Assembly: GCF_958979055.1 (NCBI RefSeq)
Contig: NC_084890.1
Coordinates: 26,854,116-26,918,115, forward strand
Source: Alnus glutinosa
Taxonomy: Eukaryota; Streptophyta; Magnoliopsida; Fagales; Betulaceae
Direction of reading: 5' to 3'
Length of the DNA: 64,000 nucleotides
The notes beneath the pieces are model-generated. The model was given only the letters and a program-made list of their open reading frames with translations. It was not told the DNA's origin and did not search any database. Made by a program: the position numbers and the translations under genes. Positions 11,986-23,950 of this stretch are shown here, in pieces (positions within the stretch are counted from its first letter, which is position 1; each line of letters begins with the position of its first letter).

Positions 11986-12864
11986 AAAGTGAGTGCTTCT
12001 GTTTTTGGTTTTTTTAGTGAGGAAAATCTAGAATGAATGAAGAAGATGATGGATAATACTGAATTTTATTGAAAATAAACAAATAAGAGCATTTCGAGAG
12101 CTCAATCTCTAGAGTTGCAATCCACCGCTTCGGTTGTGTGTTCTCAGACGGGGCTTTGGTCGTATCTGCGGAGGCGTCTGTCATTTGAGCTAGAGGGATC
12201 GCAGATGAAGAATCTAGAGGAACAGAGTGGCTGATCGCGCTTGCGGCTATTAAAAATATATAGCCACTATAGGTTATTTATATAGCATGTGATTCAAGTC
12301 AGTTTTTACTTTTCCAATTTTGTTTAACGCATCATAATTTATTATACAGTATGTCATTGGAGGAAGGTTACTATACAAGCCCAAGAGGGGCCCAAAGGGG
12401 CTTGACATGAGGCCCATAATCACAAGAGTCCAAGAGGGCCCAAGAAACCTAATATAAGGTCTCGTTATCTCCCTAGTTTAGGTATGGTTTCTTACACACG
12501 AGACCCCCTTTCATGAGAGCTCTCTCTTTCCCTCTCTCAGTTTTCTCCTCCCATGTCAAGACACTGATTTAGGTATCAGAGTAACTTCAATCTCATGATA
12601 GGAAGCCGACTGATAGCCCCTTCTTTGTTTTGCAAGTAAAGAGGGTTAGCCCAAACCGTGTGTGACCACTTTTGGATCTAACAACCAATATCTTATATCT
12701 AGAATATAAGAGGTATGATAAAAAAAAAAGATATGAATCAATGAATCATGTTATGAGTAACATCTTTTTAGGTTTTAATTTTTCTATAGTATTATTCTCA
12801 TTATTATAGTTTTCAATATACTTGGATCTCAACCATTATTATATGTTTTGAAAGTAACATCTTT

Positions 12865-12865
<1 letters not shown>
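11986..12865. other. Intergenic, with a retroelement-leader-like segment at 12355-12700
   Basis: No convincing ORF. The part near 12355-12700 (polypurine patches, then CTGATTTAGGTATCAGAG) resembles the 3' end of an LTR plus leader of a gypsy-type or non-autonomous element, but a partner LTR is not seen. Confidence 0.3.
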
Positions 12866-12903
<38 letters not shown>

Positions 12904-12918
12904 TATTATTATTATTAT
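12866..12918. repeat. Poly-T run followed by a TTA microsatellite
   Basis: About 35 T, then TATTATTATTATTATTATG. It may be the poly-A tail of a minus-strand retroposon, but no body of one was recognised. Confidence 0.8.
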
Positions 12919-13044
12919 GTAATACAAATGGGAAAAGGGAGACACATGTCCTGATTAAATTTATGAGACCTACATATAAAATTCAGAAACTATACGAAAA
13001 TAGGTGAAAGGTTAGATGTTCGAAGAATGATTTTTATATTTTTT

Positions 13045-13700
13045 TCTAAGAACATTTTCAGGTTGGATGGGAGTTGGTTGGACTTTTGAGCCTATCTTTT
13101 GACTTTTTTTAATTTTTTTTTTGTTTTTTTAAATTTCTTGTGTTTTTACCGAATATTTTGAGCGTGTTACTTTGATGGAGTGCTTATGTGAAAGAAAGGT
13201 GATATAGGTTACAAGTATGCCGAAGGATGTAGGGAGTTTGAAAAGTCATGACAATCACACTCATGCAACAATTCCTGCTAATTGCACTTCAAGGAACCTT
13301 GTCGGATAAGGTTGTGAGGCCTTTAATAGAGCTAAGTGGGTTTTTTAGGGAGATATGTTCAAAAACACTGCGTGTGGAAGATCTGTGTAATTTTAAGAAT
13401 TCCATAGCTGAATTCTCATTGTGCTAAGAGAGTGTGTTTAAGCAGAAATTGTTAGATGTGCTAACTCTCTTAGAGTTTTGTTTTGTTGTATTGATTCAAC
13501 CGTTTGAAGCCTAATTTAGAGAGAAGTTCTAAATTAAAGGAATCTATTTTCAGGTTGAATGGGAGTTGGTTGGACTTTTGAGTTTGTCTTTTGTCTCTTT
13601 TTTTGTTTTGTTTTTTCAAAAAAAAAAATAATAATAATTAATTTTTTGTGTTTTTACCGAAGATTTTGAGCATGTTACTTCGATGGTAGTGAAGGAGGAA
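13045..13700. repeat. Diverged direct repeats (13045-13190 and 13549-13690)
   Basis: TTTTCAGGTTG followed by GGGAGTTGGTTGGACTTTTG, and then TGTTTTTACCGAA with ATTTTGAGC, occur in both blocks about 503 bases apart. A related short piece (GGAGTGCTTATG, then GAAAGAAAGGTGA and GTATGCCGAAGGATGT) is found at 13178 and again at about 14813. The copies suggest a duplicated repeat unit; no family recognised. Confidence 0.6.
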
Positions 13701-14274
13701 GGGGGGCCGGTAGGGGCCATGCCCCCCCCCCCCCCCAATTTTTTGAAGAAAAAAAATACCTATATATTCTCTCCAAGTCTAAGATACAATTTTTTTTCTT
13801 ACTGCACTAGAAAATTCTCGGATGCCCTGGTTGCCCACCTTCAATCGCGGATCAGGGGCGAACGACACACACTCATTAGACATCGGGCAAGCGACTCAAG
13901 CAGCGTTGAGACGTCTGGGTTTTCTTTTCTTTTTCTTTTTTCTTCAACTTTTCAAGCTTTTAGGTTTAGGTTTTAGATGAAAATGGGAAGAAGACGATGC
14001 AACATGCCTCTTTATTAAACACACCATTTAAATAAGTTTTCTTTGTTTGACTGTTTGTGGACCACGTTGGAAGTAAGACTAACTAATCTTTCTTTTTTTT
14101 ATCTCGTCAATGGTGAGTAGGCCAAGTTTAAAAACAAAAGTCCCTATATATATATATATATATATTTGCGGAAAGAAAACGAGTAAGTGGCGTCAACACT
14201 TCAGTCCAAACCAATTTTTTTTTTCCTAAATCAGTCATGGCCACTTAATTCTCTATAATAGTAGCCCAATACAG

Positions 14275-14314
<40 letters not shown>

Positions 14315-14940
14315 GCCTAAAGTATAGTTCTCAATAGATTAGGTGTCGACCTTTTTTTTTTTTAACAAGTACATAAAGTCTCAATTTTGAAGGAAAGGGC
14401 AAGCAAATTAAAAGACAAAGGGCATTAACAGTGAGAAAAAAAAATTGCGATTTAGATTTATGTGAAATTCTAAAGTCGTTATTAACGTTCTGTCAATTTT
14501 TTTTTTCTTCAAGCCTTCAACAATTATTTAAGATCAATAGCTTTTTGACAATTTCCATTTCTTAAAAAGTTTTAGGTATGTAATCAAACTTTAATATTGA
14601 TAAACCTTTTATATTTAGATTTCTCAATTAAATTAATTAATTTATGAATATATATAATTTTTGTTACATATTTAATTGTATGAAATATATAATTGTAGTT
14701 ACCCAAAAATATAGAGAACAACAATAATTTTATTGAGCTCCAATCAAATACTAAATGAATTTGTGTCACAATCTCATGCCCAAAATATTTTATGGCTCCG
14801 TCCCTATGGAGTGCTTATGGGAAAGAAAGGTGACACAGGTTACAGGTATGCCGAAGGATGTGGCAATCTCCCTTGAGTTTCCAAGAATTTTCTTGGGAGT
14901 AAATTATTTAATAAATAGCTCATTGTTTCACTTCAAAATA
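13701..14940. other. Intergenic, low-complexity, no gene seen
   Basis: Contains a C-run near 13722, a TA microsatellite near 14146-14165 and poly-T/poly-A at 14275-14314. Short ORFs here show no recognisable domain or codon signal. Confidence 0.5.
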
Positions 14941-14952
14941 ATAATAAACTAG

Positions 14953-15090
14953 GAACAATAAATAATAATAAATATTAAGTTGAGTGAGAGTCTCGTTGGC
15001 CAGATAACTACAATACTCTAAACAATAAATATTAATAAATACTAAGTTGAGCGAGAGTCTTGTCGACCGGATAACTATGATACTCTAAGT
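14953..15090. repeat. Two-copy tandem repeat, period about 70 bases
   Basis: The unit with AACAATAAAT, TAAGTTGAG.GAGAGTCT and GATAACTA..ATACTCTAA occurs twice in a row (about 14953 and 15022). Confidence 0.75.
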
Positions 15091-16200
15091 TAAACTACAG
15101 TACGTAATAGAGTTTGGTGGAATGTTAATTTCGTGTCAAAAAAATATTACTTATTAAAAAAGTGGCATGTTACCGAGATATCTGAATGAAAAAAAAAAAA
15201 AAAAAAAAAAAATCTTTTCAAAAAGCCTTTTCTTTACTTTGAAGATGTGCTTTTTCTTTAATAAACCAAAAGACTATTTTTTTGGTTTAAAACTTTTCTA
15301 CGACATAAAGCGCAAGAACCCGATGAAAATACTAAATTCTCATTGATAACATGTCACATTTTCAATAAATAACATTTTTCTTGCTGTTTTATGCAAAAAA
15401 AAAAAAAACTACTTGAATTCACATGATTTAAGAATTTGAAATCGTAGGAAATCCTGATCTCTATCCACAACCTAATTAACTTTGATTTTGAAAAAAAAAA
15501 AAAAAAAAAAAAAACACATTTATTGACTTAGAAAAACACTTGAAATCTAACAAAACATAAAATTAAATACAGTTATCTATTAGTTAATTTTACTAAATAC
15601 AATTATCTATTAAATCCTCCGAATTCTCATACACCTTAATTGACTGCTTCACATATATACTTGATGAGCTAGTCAAAATTGCTCAGCTACTGATTAATCA
15701 ATTTCAGGATTTCTTCATCAATGTGGTCGTACCTACCAGCGCATTAATACATAATACATTATTATATATTGATTACAGCTGTTATTGTTGACTTCATCAA
15801 TGACGTCTTATTGTTGACGTCTTATATATTGATTACAGCATTATATATTGTTAATTGATCATAGCTATTATATATTGTTGTTATTTTGTATTATGACCAA
15901 GTCTTCCTTCCACGATACGGCCACTTTTTCGTTGTCATGTTTCGAAAAAATCTATGTCATAGCAAACTGTTTTCTTGTTTATTTTCAATCTGCCACCTAA
16001 TTTGTAATGTCCATCCAATACTTTAATTTGATTAATGTATCATACTGATGTGCCCCTTTTGTCCTAACAAAATACAAAAGTACACCTTAAAAATATTTTA
16101 AAAGGCAAAAACGTTATTTACATTAATCACGTGAGGGGTTGTTGTGTAGTTGTTGTGATGGTGTAGTGTAAGAATCTAGTATAATTTTTATTTTTTCTTT
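15091..16200. other. Intergenic, AT-rich, no gene seen
   Basis: Several A-runs (15190-15212, 15491-15514), and a TATATATTG-rich segment repeated around 15765-15875. No ORF of note. Confidence 0.5.
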
Positions 16201-16214
16201 TTTTACGTTTGACT

Positions 16215-16622
16215 ATTTGGGCTTGTTTGGTAAAGGAAATAAAATCCTCCCTCTCCCTCTTCACTTCTTTAAAAAATAATCAATTTTAAAACATTATAAC
16301 TTTATATCACATCAATCATTTTTTATTACTATTTAAATAAAAAAAAATTTACTACAATATAAAATTTTTTTTCACTTTTTTATACAAATTCTTTTGAAAA
16401 ATGTTAGATTTACAACACCAATACAACAATTGTACAACAATCCCTCACATGAGGGTGGGTCCCAGTATGTGGGACCCACCCTCATGTGAGGGGTTGTTGT
16501 ATAGTTGTTGTATTGGTGTTGTACAAGAATCAAGTCCCAATTCTTTTTGCTTTATATCACGTCTATCACTTCTAATTCCTACTCCTAACTCCTACCCCTT
16601 GCCAAACAAGGCTTTTGTATTT
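16215..16622. mobile_element. MITE-like element with outer inverted repeats and an inner palindrome
   Basis: GGGCTTGTTTGGTAAAGG on the left is matched in inverse by CCTTGCCAAACAAGGCTT on the right, resembling hAT-type MITE ends. A second, near-perfect palindrome lies inside (16405-16536). The arrangement looks like one MITE nested in another. Confidence 0.55.
16405..16536. repeat. Large near-perfect palindrome (hairpin MITE)
   Basis: The left arm runs from ACAACACCAATACAACAATTG to CACATGAGGGTGGGTCCCA; the right arm is its reverse complement from TGGGACCCACCCTCATGTG to GTTGTATTGGTGTTGT. Arms of about 53-55 bases flank a spacer of only a few bases. A degraded relative of one arm is at 16130-16175. 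Confidence 0.85.
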
Positions 16623-16970
16623 TAAAAGGAAAAAAGAAAAAAGAAAAAATACTTTCTGAAAAGGGAAATGAGAAAAGGCCAAAAACCCGTTAGGTAATAC
16701 CAACAAATTAAAAGAACTATAGTTGAAAACGACTAGTTTTCTCAAATTTTGAACCCAGAATCATATGTCAGAAACAAAGACATCTTAACAACTTGCTGAC
16801 TGAAAACAGCACAAATTAATAAATTATTGCTGTGCGACTGAAACTTTGAAAAGAGAATTATGAACAAATCATGTTTGACATGCAATTCAAAGAAGTTTAG
16901 GAATTCACCAATTATTCATAGAAGATGCAATGCTTCACTCCCGCTATAATAGCCGCTCAACACCGTTTTT

Positions 16971-16978
16971 TATAAATT
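16971..16978 (+). promoter_or_regulatory. Probable TATA box of the LRR receptor kinase gene
   Basis: TATAAATT lies 57 bases before the ATG at 17028, and a CT-rich initiator-like tract (16993-17011) follows. This is a typical plant core-promoter arrangement; the start of transcription is inferred. Confidence 0.5.
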
Positions 16979-17027
16979 CGAGCTCTTGTTTATCTCTATC
17001 TCTCTCTCTCTTGGATCGAACACAGTC

Positions 17028-20000
17028 ATGAAGCTGATACAAAGGCCATCCATTAATCTCCTGCTCTTGGGTTTTGTCTTAATGCAGTTGGCCCAATCTT
17101 CCAGTACCACCAGCTTTACCGATCAAGCAGCTCTCATTGCCTTCAAATCTGAACTCACTTCCGGTCCAAACCAAACTGTCTTGTCTGGTAACTGGTCCAC
17201 AACTACAAGCTTCTGCAATTGGATTGGGGTTTCATGTAGCCGACGCAGACAAAGAGTCACCGCTTTGAACCTTTCCTACATGGGGCTCCAAGGCACCATT
17301 TCTCCCCATATTGGTAACCTCTCTTTCCTGGTTTATCTTGATCTACGCAACAATAGCTTCTTTGGTTCTTTGCCTCATGAGATCAGTCGCCTACAACGTT
17401 TGAGAATACTCTGGTTGGCATACAACCAATTGAAAGGTGGCATCCCTCCAACTTTGCAAAATTGTCGAAATCTTCGAGAAATTCATCTAAAGAGTAACCA
17501 TCTTACGGGTGCAATTCCATCGTCCCTCGGCAATATTTCATCGTTAGAGCACTTGAATTTGGAACGCAATAGCCTCACTGGTCTATTTCCTTTTCTCATC
17601 TTGAACATATCCTCTCTAACCAAAATTCTTATTTTTGGAAATCACATCTCAGGAACTCTTCCAATGGATCTCTGCAGTCGTTGTCCTAATCTTCAATATC
17701 TTTACTTTCCGTACAATGAATTCAGTGCTCGGCTCCCTTCACAAATGAATCACTGTAGAGAGCTTGTAGCCTTATCCCTATCGTACAATAAATTTGATGG
17801 GAGTATTCCAAAAAGTTATGGAAGTTTAGAAAAGCTTGAATTCCTATATCTTGGAGGGAACGAACTAACTGGTAATATACCTCCTACCATAACTAACTTG
17901 TCTGCGTTAATTGAGTTTGCCATTGAAGAGAATAACATTAAAGGAAGCATTCCCAATGATTTATGGCGTCTTCCAAATGTAAATACCTTAAATTTTGCAT
18001 CAAATAATCTTACGGGAGCAATTCCCGAAACAATTTTCAACATGTCATCTCTACAAGAAATCTACTTGGTGCAAAATTCCTTGTCTGGAAATATTCCATT
18101 TGAGACTGAGCTTCCTTGCCCTAATCTGAAAATTTGGGCTAGCGGTAGCAACAAACTTAGTGGTCATATCCCATCGTATATTTCAAACTGTTCCAAGCTT
18201 GTCCTATTAGATTTTCCCAATAACTTACTCTCTGGACCAATACCCAAAAGTCTTGGAAAGCTGAAATACCTCCGAATACTTTTTCTGGGTGGCAATCAGC
18301 TAACAGGGGAGTCTCAAGATAAAGAGTTTAGTTTCCTTTCATCTTTATCTAGTTGTAGATTTTTGGAACGATTGTCCATATCCAACAATCCCTTGGATAT
18401 TACTCTTCCATATTCTATTGGAAACTTTTCAAGTACCCTTAACACCATTGTTTTATCCCAAAGCAAAATAAAGGGTCACATTCCTATGAGTATAGGTTCC
18501 TTAAAAGGCTTGACATGGCTTGATCTGGGCAATAACAATTTGACTGGAAACATACCATCCACAATTGGGGGATTGGAGGGGTTACAAAGATTATATCTTG
18601 GTGGCAATAAAATTGAAGGATCCATTCAAGAAGACATATGTCAGCTAAAGAACTTAGGCGAGTTATATCTCTCAAATAATGCAATCTCTGGATCCATACC
18701 AAATTGCATTTCCAATCTCAATCATTTGCAAAGCCTATACCTGAGTTCTAACAGGCTAGAATCACCAATACCATTAGATTTATGGAGTCTTGAGAATCTA
18801 TTGTTTTTGGACCTGTCATCGAATTTCCTCGGTGGATATTTGCCTCCAAACATAAAAGAATCGATTGTTATTGTACACATCGATTTATCTCAAAACCGTA
18901 TTACTGGAAATATTCCAAGCATCATTGGAGCTTTTGAGAGCTTAAATTATCTTGATTTGTCAAGGAACTCATTTCAAGGAAACATTCCACAATCTTTTGG
19001 AGACTTAAAAGGATTGGATATCTTAAACGTCTCATACAATAATTTATCTGGTGTAATTCCTAAGTCCCTTGAGGCCCTTTCACATCTCAAGTATTTGAAT
19101 GTGTCTTTCAACGAGCTATCCGGAGAGATTCCATCTACTGGGCCTTTTGAAAACTTCACAGCTAAATCATTTTTAGGAAACAAGGCACTTTGTGGGAATC
19201 CAATTTTTGGAGTCACACCTTGTCAAAACCCAGGCTCCAAAGGATCAAAGGTGAAACAAAGTCTGCTCAAATATTTTCTTCCTGCCATTGCTTTGGTCAT
19301 AATCTGTCTAGCGTTGGTTTATATGCTGAGAAAACATCGAGAAAGTACAATGCAGGTTCCAAGTTTATTTAACACATTGCCTGTATTTGAGCATAGAATA
19401 ATATCATATCAAGAGCTCTGCCAAGGGACAAACAACTTTTGTGAAAGCAACTTGCTTGGAGTTGGAGGTTTTGGTTCTGTATACAAAGGGATGCTTTTTG
19501 ACGGGACAATTGTTGCAATTAAAGTTCTAAATTTACAACTGTCGAGTGCTTTCAAAAGTTTCAATGCAGAATGCAAGGTTCTACGAACAATCCGACATAG
19601 GAATCTTGTTAAAGTCATAAGTACTTGCTCTAATCCCAAGTTCAGAGCTTTAGTACTACAATACATGTCGAATGGTAGCCTTGAAAGATGGTTATACTCT
19701 TCTAACTACTGCTTGAATCTTCTTCAAAGAGTAAACATTATGGTTGATGTTGCATCAGCATTGGACTATCTCCACCATGGTCAATCAGAATCTGTGGTAC
19801 ACTGTGATTTGAAGCCTTCTAATATCCTTCTAGATGAGGACATGGTTGTACACGTGGGTGACTTTGGCATTGCAAAGATTTTGGTAGAAGACAAGGATGC
19901 TACACAAACCAAAACTCTTGGTACAGTTGGCTACATCGCACCAGGTACATAAATTCGCCTCTACTTATTTTATTGCTAAGAAGCTATCTAATAGTGGTTA

Positions 20001-21251
20001 ACATCAAGAACAACAATATAGTTGTTAATTAGTTTCAAGAATACCAATTTACATGTCAATTTTATATAGGCCTTATGTTCATATGAATATGTGTTAACAA
20101 TAAAAATTACCCAAATTAAACTAGGATTTAGTTGATGGATAATTACCTATTTATTCCTCTTATGCATCTATTGCTAATTATGTTAAAATATGTTAAAAGA
20201 AATATTTTTATCAAAGACAATTACGTAATATGCTACTTGCTCACGATTATGGTTTGCCTTGTCTTATGCCGGTTTGCCTTGTCTTATGCCCACTCCATAT
20301 ATAAACCCTGAGAATACAAAAGTTTTGGAACAATTGCTCTAAAATTGACAAGTAAATTAAGTTTGGTTTTGTTGATACATCAGCCGTACCAAATAAAATC
20401 AAAGTCAAACAAACACAAATCTGTATGCACGTATGAAGATCTATTTATGTTTGGTGGGTTGAGACATCCTATTTTGACCATATAAAAGCTATATTTATTT
20501 GTGAAAGTAATTACTCAAAAAAAAAAAAAAGAGTATATATTGATCTTTTACGTGTAACAATTATTCCAAACAAACAAGGGTTAGCGCATAAAGTATATGG
20601 ACTTATCAAATGTTGTTCATAGCATAATTATAATTATTCTGTAAGGAGTCTAGTTTACGTATTTACACACACATATATGTGTATATAATATATAAAAATG
20701 GTTGAGTATATGGCCGGGTACAACGAATGCATGTTTAGATTTAGATTTAGATTTGCATATATGTAATATATATCAATATATAAGTACATACTTTTTTTTT
20801 TTCTTCTTTTTGGTTGAGATATGTGGACTACTTCCTTTATTTTTGATTCCTTTTAAAATTTTGAAGTACTAACTTAAATGCCTTTTTGCATAATTGCGAG
20901 CATTGGATAGAGTATGGTTTTGAAGGAAAAGTGTCTATCAAAGGCGATGTTTATAGCTATGGTATAATTTTGTTGGAGATGATCACGAGAAAGAAACCTA
21001 CCGACGATATCTTTGCAGAACAGTTTACTTTGAGGCAATGGATAAATGCATCACTTCCTAGCAGAATGATGGAAGTTGTTGATGACGGTTTATTGAGAAT
21101 AGAAAATGGAAGAAATGTAACAATTATGCAAAGTGTTCTTTCATCCATCATAGAATTAGGCTTAAGGTGTAGTGAAGAGTTACCAAATGAAAGGGTCGAT
21201 ATCAAAGATGTGCTTGCAAAGCTTCAAAATATCAAACAAACACTTTTTTAA
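17028..21251 (+). CDS. LRR receptor-like kinase, subfamily XII (EFR/Xa21/At3g47570-like), two exons
   Basis: Plasma-membrane receptor kinase of the family that senses microbial peptides. Exon 1 is 17028-19944, the intron 19945-20910 (GT..AG, phase 1), exon 2 20911-21251; 1085 residues, with no break seen. Residues 1-24 are a signal peptide. An LRRNT_2 cap (about 29-70) is followed by some 22 LRRs, a transmembrane helix at about 746-768 and a kinase from about 805. The P-loop GVGGFGSV starts at residue 811, the VAIK lysine is 832, the catalytic HCDLKPSN aspartate is 927 and DFG starts at 945. Cys replaces Arg before the catalytic Asp, so this is a non-RD kinase, typical of immune receptors. 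The intron splits the GYIAPEYG motif, the usual place in this subfamily. The ATG is the first in frame after the TATA box. A dead paralogue lies 1.9 kb downstream on the same strand, indicating a tandem cluster. The ligand is unknown. Confidence 0.92.
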
Positions 21252-21955
21252 AACAAAAACGGGGGTGTCAGTTATCTTTGATCTAGGTGTCAATTTTGAT
21301 TTCTTAAAGTACTTACAAGTCGTATGTTTTATGTTTGTATGACTTTTCATGTTTACATAAATGGCTTGGGATTTTCTAACATCTTCCTAGCTTTTTATCA
21401 TGTTTTTCTTCTTCTTACGCTTCTCGTATGCTTATATAATATATATCATACCACGTGGACCTAAGAAGCTTCATATTTAACATTCTTTTGCTTTAGAAGA
21501 TTTGATTGGATATGGTAAAAGTGCATTTTCAGTTTATCTTTTCTTCTTTTTGGATTGGCTAAGAAAATGAATATGTTATAATAGGTAATTTAGTAGATAC
21601 TGTAATACATAAAATCTTCAATGCATAAAACTTAGGGGATGATATATGTTATTTGCACAACTCTTACACAATAATTGTACAACAATACTGATGTGTCCAA
21701 TAATTTTTTTTTTAAAAAAAAAAAAAATCGAAAATGCTAGACACATTAGCATTGTTGTGCAGCTAACATATCTCTTAGGGGGATTGCCCATTCATGACTC
21801 AAACTTGGCCCCGCCTTCAATGACTTGTTTGAGCATTTCCAAGCCCTTTTCCCCATGAAATTAGAGGGCAAAACTATTATATTATCACGGATCATCTATA
21901 TATTACTCTTAACCAAAATGTTATTGTTCAAAGAGAAAAGTTAATAACAAACTGT

Positions 21956-21997
<42 letters not shown>

Positions 21998-23159
21998 ATA
22001 GTGTTAGAATAGGAAAAAAAGAAAGCTTGTAATTGTATCAAGAACATATTTGTGGAGTTCATCAACGAGAATAATGCAGAAAAAATAAAAATGCTTCACT
22101 CGGCACGTTAATTTGTTATTCGATCACCATGCTCTACTACTCGAGATTTTTTTTTTTTTTTTCAAATAAGGATTAATCAAAGGGTTGGTTGGGACTGCCA
22201 TGTTAGCGTTGTGAGATAAAAAAATGTAGTATCTAACATTACTCAATTAAAATTGCATGAAATAGAAACATCAATGCATACAAAACAAAGTTTTCTTTTA
22301 AATTTGAATCATTGAATTGAATTTATTAAATTAACATACATCTTTAAAGGGGAGCGGCTCAATGAAAATTAAGGCATAAGACAAAAAGATAAAATTAGTC
22401 ATTTTTTTATTTTAAAATATTAATTTAATGATTTTTTACATTAAATATTAAAAACTTAATTTAAAAATCATTTTTCGTATCTTTTTGAGATGTAAAATCA
22501 CTAATCAAGTTTTTATGTTCAAGTTTTGTTAATAGATTATTCCCAATAAATAATATGGCTAATTTCGTTTTATCTTTTTTATAAGATGGTAGATTGTAAC
22601 TAGGATTTTAATTAGTTTTGTACTAAAATCAACAACACAATAATGATAAGTGATCAGAATTCGTAACAACGATCAACATTCTACCACACATTACGACAAA
22701 AAATGGAGTTTTCTTTCTTCTGGATCACTTTTTTTTTTTCTTTTTTTCTTTTTTTTAACTTGGCCTAACATGTAAGGGTTAGATTTAAACGATAATCAAG
22801 TATTAAGAAAGAAATGCATATCTCAAATGTTTGAAAATGAGCTTTCCATTTTTGAGTGTGGAGGAGTCTACTGCTCTCTACCCTATAATCTACAAATAGT
22901 AGTAATATTGAAATTTAATTAGCCAACTCCATTCATATATAGGGTGAGAGTACGGAATTTTTTTAAGTATTTACAAAATGACCAAACCCATTATGGGCCC
23001 AAAACATAAAGATATTATACTATCACACCCAAAAAATAATAAATTAATACAACACTAAGTTCCTATTAACTGCCCTTTTTCAAAATTTAATGATAGAATT
23101 AATGCTGGTGTTTATAAATTAATACAACACTAAGACTCTTGAAGTTTGAAGTCTCTCCA
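21252..23159. other. Intergenic between the receptor kinase and its pseudogene
   Basis: Contains the 3' flank of the kinase, a hairpin-like MITE remnant at about 21650-21775 (GTACAACAATA and its inverse near TTGTTGTGCAGC), an A-run at 21960-21993 and AT-rich filler. No gene seen. Confidence 0.5.
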
Positions 23160-23950
23160 CTATCTTTCAGTTGGTCCAATCTTCTACCAACTTTACCCAT
23201 CAATCAGCTCTCATTGCCTTCAAATCCGAAATTAATTATGGTCCAAACCAAATGGTCTTGGCCGGTAACTAGTTCGAAACTACAAGCTTCTACAATTGCA
23301 TTGGGATCTCATGTAGTCGACGCAGACAAAGAGTCACTACTTTGGACATTTCCTACATGGGGCTCCGAGGCGCCATTTCTCCACATATTGGTAACCTCCC
23401 CTTCTTATATAGTCTCACTTGATCTACGCAACAACAACTTCATTGGGTTTCTGCCTCAGAAGATCAACCTTCTGCATTGCTTAAGAATACTCATGTTGTC
23501 ATCCAACCAATTGGAAGGTAGCATCCCACCAGCTTTGCATAGTTGCTTGAAGCTTCGGCGGATAGGTCTCAATACAAGCCAACTTATGGGCTCAATTCCA
23601 TCAACCATCGGCAACATGTCGTCGTTAGAGGTCTTGAATTTGGAATTCAACAATCTCACGGGTCCATTTCCTTTTGTAATCTTTAACATAACTTCTCTAG
23701 CTGTAATTGCTCTTATACAGAATCACATCTCAAGAACTCTTCCGATGAATCTCTGCAGCCATTGTCCTAATCTTCAAGGGCTTTATCTTTATGACAAAGA
23801 ATTCAACGGTCGGCTCTCTTCATTAATGAATTACTGCAAACAACTTTCACTCCTATCTCTATCATACAATAAATTTGGTGGGAGTATTCCAGAAGGTTTT
23901 GGAAGTTTAGAAAAGCTTGAAGATCTATATCTTGGAGGTAACAGCTTAAC
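23160..23950 (+). pseudogene. LRR receptor kinase pseudogene, N-terminal LRR part
   Basis: Close relative of the intact kinase at 17028: it shares the cap sequence ALIAFKSE and SCSRRRQRVT and the LRR order (LDLRNN, NLTGPFPFVIFN, CSHCPNLQGLYL, LSYNKFGGSIP). It is decayed: the cap region has a TAG in the family frame near 23271, a frame change lies near 23400, and the frame used from 23410 starts without a signal peptide. At 23950 it is cut by a 4.7 kb insertion and resumes at 28669. No kinase domain exists anywhere downstream. It is a tandem duplicate of the neighbour that has lost function. Confidence 0.88.
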
